Of a stretch of DNA of 64,000 nt, positions 55,641 through 64,000 are shown in pieces. The DNA is from Gymnothorax reevesii (lineage: Eukaryota; Chordata; Actinopteri; Anguilliformes; Muraenidae). Under the pieces are notes generated by a model that saw nothing but the letters and a program-made list of their open reading frames with translations, did not search any database and was not told the DNA's origin. The stretch spans positions 35,298,611-35,362,610 of the forward strand of contig CM056582.1 in assembly GCA_029721435.1 (NCBI GenBank), written 5' to 3'. The translations under genes were made by a program, and so were the position numbers. Numbering within the stretch: position 1 is the first letter of the stretch; every line of letters starts with the position of its first letter.

Positions 55641-56374
55641 TGTCCTTAAACTTGAACAAAAAAAAATAGATGTCCTTTGGTAAGCGTAAAATAAATGCAG
55701 AAGTACAAGTCAAAATTAATAAGGAAATGATAGAAAGGGCTTATGAATATAAGTTTCTGGGGGTTGTATTAGACCATAAGCTCTGTTGGAAACCTCATGT
55801 TAAATATCTGTGCTCCAAGATCTGTAAAAGTGTTGGCATATTGTAGAAAACTAGAAAACTATGCTGAACCAAAAAACACTGTACATGCTGTATAACACAT
55901 TCTACCATATCTCAGCTACTGTGTGGAAGTCTGGGGCAATACTTACAGGAGCAACTTACAAAAAACATGCACACTGCAAAAAAGAGCAGTAAGGTTGATG
56001 CATCATGTGGGTTACCGAGAACACACAAATGTACTGTTTTTAAAATCTAACATTCTGAATTCATGGATCTAATAAAATGTAAAACTCTACAAATCATATT
56101 TAAAGCAAGAGATAACCTACTCCAAAGAAACATTCAAAAATTATTCAGTGACAGAGGGGCAAGATATGAGCTAAGAGGGAAATTAAATCTGAAACAAGCT
56201 TGTGTCCGCACGACACAAAAAAGCATGTGCATCTCAGTTTGTGGGGTGATCCTGTGTAATAACCTTGATGACGACATTAGGCAAAGCAATAATATTGCTC
56301 AGTTTAAAAGCAAATATAAGAAATTAATCATGGACAAATACAGAGATGAGGCGGAGCTAAAAAAAAAATCATGA
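55641..56374 (+). pseudogene. LINE ORF2, 3' part: reverse-transcriptase thumb and C-terminus
   Basis: Continues the LINE after the 6.2-kb insertion. SFGKRKINAEVQVKINKEMI and YEYKFLGVVLDHKLCWKPHV (the post-YADD region of LINE RT) lead into a decayed stretch with stops. The frame 56063-56374 reads MDLIKCKTLQIIFKARDNLL, LFSDRGARYELRGKLNLKQA and QFKSKYKKLIMDKYRDEAEL, the usual C-terminal end of this LINE group. The 3' untranslated region follows and closes with an A-tail at 56685. Confidence 0.8.
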
Positions 56375-56685
56375 TTTAATGAGGTGGGGAAGGTGGCAAT
56401 TGCAATGATAAAGATATCTTGGTGAGTTTTACTTTCGGGTCAAAAAAGAACTGTATTTATACTGTAACTGTAGTGATGGGGTAGGACTTGATAAGCATTT
56501 TTGCTTCTTCCTGCTCCTTCTCGAACATATCAACAAATTTTCAGTCTTCTGATGAATACCAAGTGATGTATAGTACTTTGGATTATATTTTGCGTTATTT
56601 ATATTAATTTTTATCCTTTATGTACTGTAGCTTATTTTTTGTTTTTGTTGTTGTTGTTCGAGATAAATAAAGAAAAAAAAAAGAT

Positions 56686-57060
56686 GCCATTTTGGCTGAG
56701 ATCTTGTCTTCTCGACATAATGTTTGAACTACACGGTGGTCTTTCTTGAGCAAATCCCAATAACTTTTAATGTGTTTAAGGTCAGGACTTTGTGGTGGCA
56801 AATTTGTTTGTGAAAATGATTCCTCATACTTGTTTTTGTCATTCATAGTTTTCTTTGCTAAACAGAGGCCAATAACTTGCCCGTTCTGAAATATTGTAAC
56901 ATCTATTCTACCAACAAGGGATGTGTCTTCCGACATGATCTTTTAAGAAATGAGTAGCAACGTGCTTCATCAGTCAGGGTAAAAATGATTATTGCCAGTT
57001 GAAACTGTCTTGGTGTTGGCCTGCAGGCCAACTTCTGCATTCTTTGCCTCCACCTTAACG
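56686..57060 (-). pseudogene. Tc1-like transposase remnant, continuation beyond the LINE
   Basis: The minus frame reads MSEDTSLVGRIDVTIFQNGQ, SQTNLPPQSPDLKHIKSYWD and LLKKDHRVVQTLCREDKISA before ending at the LINE A-tail. The PQSPDLKHIKSYWD segment corresponds to the PQSPDLNPIENLWD motif with the catalytic Glu lost. It matches the plus-strand remnant at 26660-26975. Confidence 0.75.
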
Positions 57061-57349
57061 AGTCACACCTATTGCTCGTTAAGGTGGAGGTGAAGTTTTA
57101 GGCCCAGTTTACACGAAGACGCTTGCGAGTAAAGACGACGAAACATTTTAACGGAAGTGCCTTTTGTTTATATGGTGACGGCGTTTTTGGGGCTTAAAGA
57201 CGCAATAATCTCAAACCACCCTCGAAAGTGGAAAACTTGAATACGCTCCGGCGTAGCGTTTCCGTCTAAACTGGCCAGGACGCAAAACTGGCTCAAATCT
57301 GCTATTCTGCTCACGTCGCGTAGGCGTTTACGTCACGCAGTAAACAAAC

Positions 57350-57490
57350 ATGTCGGGTTACATCCATGCTTCGGACCTTCAGGCGACTCTGGCAGCCATA
57401 ATAAATGTACAGGAATCGTTACTACAAATGTACAGAATCTGTACACATGCTATTGGCGAACAGAGGAGGATCTATTGTCAACTCTTATAG
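57350..57490 (+). pseudogene. Start of one Harbinger gene (probable nuclease), truncated by deletion
   Basis: The frame starts MSGYIHASDLQATLAAIINV and continues ESLLQMYRICTHAIGEQRR to a stop near 57488. By elimination, since the other gene is the SANT/MYB-like one, this should be the HARBI1-type nuclease N-terminus, but the visible part has no catalytic motif. Inference only. Confidence 0.5.
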
Positions 57491-57564
57491 TTTAAAGTAA
57501 TCTGGAGCAATAGCTCGACCTCTTCGTCTGACCAAACAAAGTTCTTCTTGTTACCGGTAGCCAT
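57485..57564 (-). pseudogene. Start of Harbinger SANT/MYB-like DNA-binding gene, truncated by deletion
   Basis: The minus-strand ATG at 57564 opens MATGNKKNFVWSDEEVELLL. The F-x-W-S/T-D-E-E-V-x-L-L-L pattern is the first helix of the SANT/MYB-like partner protein of Harbinger transposons, which binds the ends and imports the nuclease. The reading stops after about 25 residues at the deletion point. Confidence 0.75.
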
Positions 57565-57826
57565 ATTTTGGGATTTCGCGGCACGGTGACGAGAAGAAGG
57601 AAGATTCTACGCATGCGCGTAGCATGGCGGCGTTTGTGTTAGTGTATCACAGCACCATTTAGCCGTCTGGCATGCATACCCAATCGATTTCTACACACTT
57701 TTTGCGTCACCGTATGCACACAGATTTCCTCCCGAGAACGCTCGTCTGAACGCGAAATAAAAAGTGAAGACGCGACGCCACTTTTGCGTCTTCTGTTCAC
57801 ACCGTCATCATGTAAACCTAGCCTTA

Positions 57827-58129
57827 GTATTTTAGAGTGGGCTGCACCTATCTTGGGGCAGCAGTATACTGTTTGTTTGTCTCCTGAGCCCTGTCATGGT
57901 TTGTCTTGCTGCTGCTTCCCTCTGGGACTATTTTAATCTTTATCATTTTAATTAAAGATTTTTATATTTTTACTCAGCCTGTGCATTTGGGTCCCTCTTA
58001 CCTCTTTGGGGACCCAATGATCCCAGCGCCCGCCGGCATGGTTGAGACATTGTTTCAAATTTCCATTATTGAGAGGCATGTAAGTGGAAGTCTGCATGTA
58101 CAACATTAATAATTTTCAGGATCATTGCA
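57827..58129. other. No gene recognised; possible LTR tail
   Basis: AATTAAAGATTTTTATATTT then GCATTTGGGTCCCTCTTACC looks like the polyadenylation-to-U5 part of an LTR, but no second boundary or target duplication was found. Confidence 0.3.
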
Positions 58130-58309
58130 ACAGTTTACTTGAAGTGTTCATTTTGAATTTAATGCCAGAAACACATCTCAGAAAGGGGCAACAAAAGGCT
58201 GGAAAAGTAAGAGGTACCACTAAAAAACAGCTGGAGGAGCATTTTGCAACTAATTAGGTTATTTGGCAATAGGTCAGTAACATGACTGGGTATAAAAAGA
58301 GAATTTTAG

Positions 58310-58501
58310 GGGCGCCCCGGTGGCTCGTTGATCTGGGCGTGCGTGCTGTGGGGGGCTGTGTCCTTCCCTCGGCGACCAAGGTTCGATTCCAGTTCGGGTT
58401 GTTTGCTGCATGTCTTCCCCCCATTCTTCTCCCCGGCTTTCCTGTCTCTCTGTACTGTACAGCTGTCAGTGGATGATTCCCAAAAAAAAATTGTTTAAAA
58501 A
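58310..58501 (+). mobile_element. Short tRNA-derived SINE
   Basis: The head GGGGCGCCCCGGTGGCTCGT with an A-box-like segment and a B box AGGTTCGATTCC (58379-58390) is followed by a pyrimidine-rich body (CATGTCTTCCCCCCATTCTT, CCTGTCTCTCTGTACTGTAC) and an A-run near 58482. Flanking A-G-A/C-ATTTTAG at 58300-58309 and 58502-58511 is the target duplication. It lies in the leader of a Tc1-like element. Confidence 0.82.
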
Positions 58502-58699
58502 AGCATTTTAGAGAGGCAGAGTCTCAGAAGTACAGAGGGACAGATTTGCCAATCTGCAAAAAACTGCATCTAAAAATTGTGGAACAACTTCAGAAAAATG
58601 CTCCTCAATGTTAAATTGCGACAATTTTGAATATTCACCACCTACAGCGCATAATATCACCAAAAGATTCTGAAAATCTGGAGAAATTTCTGCTCAAGG

Positions 58700-60720
58700 G
58701 ACAAGGCTGAGGGTCAATATTGGATGTTTGTGATCATCGGGCCTTCAGTCGGCACTGGATTAAAAACAGGCATAATTCTGCACTAGAATTCACTGCAAGG
58801 CCTCAGGAATGCTTCCAGAAATCATTGTCTGTGAACACAGTTTGCCGTGCAATCCAAAAATGCAAGTTAAAGCTGTATCATGCAAAGAAGAAGCCATATG
58901 TGAACATGATCCAGAAATGTCTTCACTGGGCCATAGCTCATTTAAAATGGACTGAGGCAAAATGGAAAACTGTGTTGGGATTCTGATTCTGCATGTCATG
59001 TTAAGTTCTGTGCCTGGCTCTGCCATGTTAAGGATTCTTGTGTTTAGTGACCACTGCTCTGTCTTACTATTCTTAGGATTGTGTTTTGGTAATTTAGATT
59101 TCCTGTTTATTATTTTTCATGTTTAGATCATTTAGTTTCCAAGCCATGTTTTCATTTTCATGCTTTGCACTTTGTCTCCCCTGTCTTGTCAGGTGTGTAT
59201 CTTTGCTCACGGTCCCTTGTCTTGTGTGACACTCATTCGGGTGATTTATTGGTTTCTAGGTTTCAATCTTCTGTCATTATCTCGTGTTCTTCCTTCCTCT
59301 CTCTTTTTCTGTCTTACTAACACATACTAACAGTTTATTGTTTTTGCTCAATACTAATCCACACTAACCTTGTATATTTGGACTAACTTACTAACAAGCA
59401 CTTGGGATTGTATAGCTGCACTTACTAATTGACTAATGATCTCTCAGCTGTCGCCCAATTCTAGTCTCCGCCTCCTTGCCTATCCCTAATTATCTCTGCT
59501 GCAAGTTTCTGTGGATTTCCACTTATGCTTTGTGCTTTCCTTTTCTTTTATCTTGGCACTTTAGTACTCCTTAACCGGAGCTGTTGTTTTGTACTTAGGT
59601 TTGTCTTGTGATCCCTGTCTGCGTTTTGGCTACAGCCAAATTCATGTAATTAGTTTATCCCTCATGTGTCTCTCCCTAATCATTGTCACTATTGATTGCA
59701 CCTGTTCTCCCTGGTCATGTGTTTACCCCGGATGTGTATATAAGATGTCTGTTTGGTTCTCACTCTTGTCAGATCGTTCTCCCTAGTTTTCTCGTGCCAC
59801 GTTTCTCGCCTTGATTGCTCAGTGTTTATCTTTCTGACTGGATTGCTCGACTATTGTTTTTGGTTTGCCCTTTTTGGATATTGTTGCATCTGTGAATTTT
59901 GACCTTTTTTCTGCCCGACCTTGATTTTGTGATTACTGCCCTGGTTTTGGATTCGGACTGTCTTTGGCTTATGAGTTTGTTTCTCCTCCAAACCACGCCT
60001 GTGTACCGAACCCTTTTTGTCTGACCACGAACTTTGTTATTGGTGCCCTGGTTACGATTCTGGATTACGCCCATTGGATACTGTTTTTGGATTGTGGACT
60101 TTGTACCGTTGCCAGCTCTGTTGGGGGGGTTTCCCCCTTCAGAAATAAAGCCTCCTTTTTGCATTCTACTGGTTGTCGCACTTGGTTCATTTCGTAAATC
60201 ACAACAAACTGTTCTGTGGTCAGATAAATAAAAATGTGAATTTATTTTTTGGAAACCATGGAGGCCGTGTCATGCGGATTAAAGAGGAGAGAGACCATCC
60301 AGCTTATCAGCACTCAGTTCTGAAGCTTGCACCTCTAATGGTATGGCGTTGCACTAGTGCCTATGACATAGGCAGCTTACACATCTGGATAGGCATTATC
60401 AATGCTGAAAAGTATATAGAAGTTTTACAACAACGTCAGGGAAGGCCTTGCATATTTCAGCAAGACAATACTAACACATACTGCATCCATCACAACAGCA
60501 TGGCTTTACTTTAGAAGAGTCTGGGTGCTGAAATGGTCTGCCTTGCAGTCCAGACTTTTCACCAACATTTAGTGCATCTTAAAATGAAAAATCTGGCTTA
60601 GACTGGACTGTTGACCGGCTAGAATCCTACATCTGACAAGAGTGGGACAACATCCCTCTTCCAAAACTCCAGCAATTGGTCTCTTCACTCCCCAGATGTT
60701 TAGACTGTTGTTAAAAGAAG
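58700..60720 (+). pseudogene. Tc1-like transposase, split by an LTR and decayed
   Basis: Before the LTR (about 58720-58967) the plus frame reads DHRAFSRHWIKNRHNSALEF, KSLSVNTVCRAIQKCKLKLY and HAKKKPYVNMIQKCLHWAIA, the second HTH and linker of a Tc1 transposase, ending in KWKTVL. After the LTR (60207) it continues with the first catalytic region (WSDK in place of WSDE), FGNHGGRVMRIKEERDHPAY, a MVWRCTSAYDIGSLHIWIG block and CIFQQDNTNTYCIHH with the second Asp. The Glu region is decayed. Several stops are present. Confidence 0.8.
58973..60206 (+). mobile_element. Solo LTR, 1234 bp, 5-bp target duplication AACTG, inside a transposase gene
   Basis: Starts TGTTGGGATTCTGATTC and ends CGTAAATCACAACA, flanked by AACTG at 58968-58972 and 60207-60211. 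Removing it and one AACTG restores the GGAAAACTGTTCTGTGGTC run expected in the Tc1 transposase. AATAAA lies at 60144-60149. It is related to the truncated LTR at 11089-11790 and shares a central block with family A. Confidence 0.95.
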
Positions 60721-60957
60721 AGGGGATGCTACACAATGGTAAACATGGCCCTCTCTCAACTTTTTTGAGAAGTGTTGCTCCCATCAAATTCAAAATGAGC
60801 TGAATTTGATGGCAGTAAAATATCTCACTTTCAACATCTGATATATTGTCTTTGTTCTGTTGTGAATAAAATGTGGGTTTGAGATTTGCAAATCATTGTA
60901 TTCTGTTTTTATTCACATTTTACATAGCATCCCAACTTAATTGGAATTGGGGTTTGT

Positions 60958-61130
60958 CATTTATTCCTCAGTACATCCTGATTTACTCTTTAGTACCTCA
61001 TTTGTTCCTTATTTCCAATGCATGGTTTTATGATCTGCGATCCTCATTTGGCCCTGAGTACCTCCTTATTCATTCCTTAGTACCTCCTCATTTGCTCTTA
61101 AGTACTTCCTCATTTGTTCATTAGTACCTG
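60958..61130. repeat. Degenerate minisatellite (TTAGTACCTCCTCATTTG)
   Basis: TTAGTACCTCCTCATTTG-like units of 20-40 bp recur at least six times with changes. It starts directly at the end of the Tc1-like element. Confidence 0.6.
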
Positions 61131-62959
61131 CTTGCAAATTTGTGTTCCATATTTTCAACCCCTTCCCAATTTTCAAATTTCTGCCCTTTATTTTTGTTCC
61201 ATGTGTGGATGAACATGTTAGTCAGGACCTGGTCTAGTTTGTACACTGCAAAAAGTATTAAGTCTTTAAATCTTACTCGGAGACTTCTCATCACTATCAA
61301 GTAAAAAATATTACTTGACTTAAGGTATTACGTGCAGAAGAACAGAATTTTCTCATCCCAGAGGAAAGGCTAGAAACGAGTAAAATTATTTCTCCTCGGT
61401 GGCTGAATGTCTTACGGAGCAAAGAAAGGGTTAGAAATATGTGTTTCAAGTCTAAATACAAGGTTAAAGTGTTTGGTAAGATGGACTTATTTTGCATTAT
61501 TTGCAGTGGTCAGTTGACGGATCAATTACAGTAGTTCCTTTTGTACAGTAATGTGATGAGATACATGTCCAGTGAACTGAACCTTAACCCCCACAATTGA
61601 ACCCTGAAATGCCACCCTGCCCCCCTTCCTTAGAGGAGCAAAACCACTGATTTCAAAATAATTTTCAGCATTGATAAACCACCCCATGAATCCACCAGAG
61701 AAACTTCTGATATCAATTTTCTTTATGACAAAAAATATATATTTTTAACATTTTTTAGTTTTTGGGAGGGCCACCCATTATGGGGCCCCTGAAAGTGTCA
61801 GCAATGATTATAATCATGTGCTTATCAACGCACATTGTAGCTGATATATTTTCCTAATGATTGAAAGAAGAATTTGTTGAAATTGATGTCATACTGCCGA
61901 GATAGGAAAATATTTGTTCAAAAAATATGTTCTGAAATGTAGATTTCTAACGGCCACGTGTGTGAACTATGTTACATTTGACAAGTTCCTGGCCATGACA
62001 CGCTAAGGGAATTTGCTGAAATTTGCCCCATTGGGTATGTACCAACATCCAATGAAAAAACCAGGATGTGTCAACAGGGGTAACATATTCATCCGGACAC
62101 TTGCATCAACCAACCGCTGTAAACCCTAAAATGGGGTGTGTTGATACGAAATGGATTGTGTGAGAATGGCTCTCACTTAATTCTTCTACTTTTCAGTTTT
62201 TTCAGTAATAGTTAATAACTATATGACCCTTATGATGTTTACGCTTAAAATTATTGCCTATTGTTGTAGCCATTTGTGTTGTGTATATAGTCTAGTGTAT
62301 TTAGTATTGTGTAATTTGTATATAGTCTAACATTTTTTATTGATCTGTATCACATTGCAGTATATGTACATATTAAGGTTGCCTGTATTAGGGTCAGTAT
62401 GGTAATTGGCTAATTTGGAAGGGTGTACATTTTGGTACTTATGTTAGTTGCGGTTTATATATGTCACAGTGACAATATGGAGGCGCTCAGTTATACAGCA
62501 AATGTGGGATGAATTGACAATGGTGGGAAATTATTTTTTGACCACTCACTTTCCACTCACTCTTTAGTTTGGACATTTTGGAGCTGTGAATTTTCTTTTC
62601 ATTTATTGGAATTCTATGGAAATTTTGAAACCATCTTTGAAAGTGAAAACTACAAAATAAATTAAACATGGATTTTCTGGGATATAAGAAGTGTCAAGTT
62701 GTGAATGCATGTAAAAACTGCCACTAGTCATTCATCCATGGCCTTAAAGTTACTGAGTTGGAAATCAATTGAATGGCCGCAACACCTATTCTCAGACCTT
62801 AAAATTGAATGAGCCTCAAGCCCACAGCAAGGTGACAGGTCCCCTTGAGGAATAACTACCATGCTATCATGCCTATTTAACATATGATATATTTGATACA
62901 CATTTGACTAGATTTCGCACAAATTAAATAATCTATTTACAATGTATCACAGATTTGAC
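61131..62959. other. No gene recognised
   Basis: AT-rich sequence without coding domains, TIRs or SINE boxes that I could see. Confidence 0.45.
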
Positions 62960-63990
62960 TTTGGCTGTTTGTGGCTGCATCTTCGTTTGTGATAGTGGTA
63001 GAGCTACCTAAGATAATACAGAATGCTGGTCACATGGGCACACATTCCGATAGGACTCTTACCTGTTGGACAAACACAATAATAATCCCTGAGTGGATCA
63101 TCCTCATCAGAAGAGTCGTGTTCAATCCAGACATTATATTTAGTCTGCGACCGATGTCTAGAGTGAATCTGACTTCTGATAGGGTTTGGTGCTTACTGGC
63201 GCATCCACACCTCAAAGTCTCCATCGGGGGTGAGATGTTCTGAGACATAACCTGGTGCCTGCTTGAGCTGGTATTAATACCCCACATGTGACTGTCTGCA
63301 GGTACTGTAACTGCAAGAGAGGAAACTGTATATCACTAGCATTCAGTTTTTGCCAAACAACTTTCGCCTTTCAAGTCATGTCTGGGTCTGCTTTAACTCT
63401 ATCTGCCAGGGAGTTTGGCCTGGTCAAGCGAGACTTCATCCTGAATGCGATCGCGACATCTGCTGCTCTTCACTCAGAATCAGGTTGGTAGATAGCTCCA
63501 CGAGCAGCATTGAGACAAGCAGTTGTTCCTCGGACTAAGGTTCCAATGACTGGAATGAAATGATTTGAGGTTAACTGCTCTTTGAAAAATGTCCATTGCT
63601 TTAGCCGCCCGTCGTAGCTCTCTACTACCCATCTGGTTTTCATGCAGAGGCCATCAGCATTTGCCTGTTCAGTGTCATGCTGTGAGTTACCACTTGGCCA
63701 CTTAGATGGCATATGTGCATCATAACCAGTGACTCAAGAACAGACATGACATCCCTGAAGCCTCTGTGGACAATCACATTGTCATGCTCCTCCATCCAGG
63801 ATTTCAGATGATCCAGTGTGTCAGAAATGCGCTTTGATATGCTGGCATCATTTTCACTTCCATAATACAGACCAACTGAATCCAACACTTAGCCATCAGG
63901 GAGCACGACACTCATGAACTTCAAAAAATTGTTTTTTGTGTCCACAACTAGACTTTCTCTGAAGTTCATGGTCTTCACTCTTATTGATGT
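62960..63990 (-). pseudogene. DDE_Tnp_4-type transposase-like protein with SWIM zinc finger, partial
   Basis: Runs off the right edge; the N-terminus is outside. On the minus strand come HINKSEDHELQRK-like sequence, LKFMSVVLPDG, then (after a TAA) VLDSVGLYYGSENDASISKR with an Asp, HDNVIVHRGFRDVMSVLESL (the family's usual Asp before RGFRD is His here) and TRWVVESYDGRLKQWTFF with a Glu. A decayed connector follows (63470-63250). Then SRHRSQTKYNVWIEHDSSDE, DDPLRDYYCVCPTG and GMCAHVTSILYYL end near 62990, the C-x-C...C-x-H layout of a SWIM zinc finger. Frameshifts near 63740 and stops make it inactive. I know this pairing from uncharacterised fish/cnidarian proteins, not from a named transposon family. 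Confidence 0.75.
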
Positions 63991-64000
63991 ACAAATACAT

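Larger units (their letters stand above)
46010..56685 (+). mobile_element. Nearly full-length LINE (I/L2/jockey group), split by a 6.2-kb insertion
   Basis: About 0.8 kb of 5' untranslated sequence is followed by ORF1 (46833) and ORF2 (47573), and the element ends in AATAAAGAAAAAAAAAA at 56685. After subtracting the insertion (49435-55640) the LINE is about 4.5 kb. It entered a Tc1-like transposase gene: ATGGCATC on one side and the matching continuation on the other flank it. The 5' boundary near 46010 is approximate. An internal deletion removes the catalytic centre of the reverse transcriptase. Confidence 0.83.
45641..57097 (-). mobile_element. Tc1-like element (same family as 26563-31431), split by a LINE
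   Basis: The 3' terminus lies at 45641 (TA then CACTGCCTGGCCAAAAAAG). Minus-strand 3' sequence that matches the other copy runs to about 46005 (ATGCAATGCCCGAACATTTA). The transposase resumes at 56686 after the LINE. Extra sequence at 45670-45900, absent from the other copy, includes a two-copy 56-bp tandem repeat (CTCCCTGTTTGGG...CACCTCCACCT). The right limit is approximate: a hairpin CCTCCACCTTAACGAG/CTCGTTAAGGTGGAGG at 57048-57091 lies just before a Harbinger insertion. Confidence 0.72.
57101..57823. mobile_element. PIF/Harbinger deletion derivative with TTA target duplication
   Basis: The ends GGCCCAGTTTACACG and CATGTAAACCTAGCC are inverted, each flanked by TTA (57098-57100, 57824-57826), the PIF/Harbinger pattern. 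From 57350 a plus-strand start MSGYIHASDLQATLAAI is open to 57488, and from 57564 a minus-strand start is open toward it. The two starts of convergent genes with nothing between them mean that the middle was deleted, leaving a 723-bp derivative. Confidence 0.85.
58130..60957 (+). mobile_element. Tc1-like element split by a SINE and a solo LTR; left end missing
   Basis: The right end reads ATTGGAATTGGGGTTTG at 60957, preceded by GATTTGCAAATCATTGTATT, ends of the same general type as the 2676-4280 element. The left inverted repeat is absent. Removing the SINE (58310-58501) and the LTR (58973-60206) leaves about 1.4 kb of leader, transposase remnant and 3' region. Confidence 0.8.

Noticed and set aside
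57040..57095. Intrinsic bacterial-type terminator
   Set aside because: The CTCCACCTTAACGAG hairpin is part of a transposon region in a eukaryotic genome; no T-tract follows.

Overview
The window looks like intergenic chromosome of a ray-finned fish, probably a teleost. It carries DD34E Tc1-like transposons, tRNA-derived SINEs with TATTA-type tails, ZMYM-like hAT remnants, pogo-like and Harbinger DNA transposons, CR1/L2/I-type LINEs and many solo LTRs. This mix is typical of fish genomes. I found no convincing exon of a host gene, no rRNA or tRNA gene and no CRISPR array. Almost every recognisable protein segment belongs to a mobile element, and nearly all of them are broken.

Layout. 1-9.6 kb: a Tc1-like remnant at the left edge, a TIR-bounded Tc1-like element (2676-4280) whose transposase is broken only by stop codons, a two-unit ~790-bp tandem repeat (5.64-7.2 kb), and a minus-strand LINE fragment split by a SINE. 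10-18.6 kb: a Ty3/Gypsy pol scrap with a ruined active site, a truncated LTR, a GIN/Ginger-type integrase remnant, a 4.2-kb minus-strand LTR element (13175-17425) with 3' LTR, polypurine tract, gag remnant, tRNA-Met-type primer-binding site and a stub of the 5' LTR but no pol, and a hAT C-terminal fragment.

19.1-35.7 kb: two long inverted repeats built from ~41-bp units around CGCAAATGTCATAA bound a 16.6-kb composite. Inside it are a ZMYM-type hAT (19773-26557) with its own insertions, a Tc1-like element (to 31431) split by a hAT-type element (26966-31333, 8-bp target duplication) which itself holds a pogo-like element (27657-31089), and two solo LTRs of one family (32283-33301, 34509-35502), each with a perfect 5-bp target duplication. 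The second LTR sits inside the right inverted repeat. The bounding element is my main candidate for an undescribed family.

35.7-45.6 kb: two solo LTRs of another family, a ~230-bp palindrome, a pair of diverged (AC)n-associated repeats and LINE tails. 45.6-57.1 kb: a minus-strand Tc1-like element split by a nearly full-length plus-strand LINE (46010-56685). That LINE is split by a head-to-tail pair of elements with inverted subterminal repeats (49435-55640), best read as Helentron/HINE-like. The longer partner carries a hairpin-forming minisatellite, a solo LTR and a 905-bp hAT. 57.1-64 kb: a Harbinger deletion derivative keeping the starts of both its genes, a Tc1-like element split by a SINE and by a 1234-bp solo LTR, and a transposase-like remnant with a DDE_Tnp_4-type core plus a SWIM zinc finger running off the right edge.

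The genes do not form a pathway. The value of the window is its insertion stratigraphy: many junctions have exact target duplications, so the order of events can be read directly. Boundaries marked approximate were judged by eye; family names rest on recognised motifs, not on database searches.
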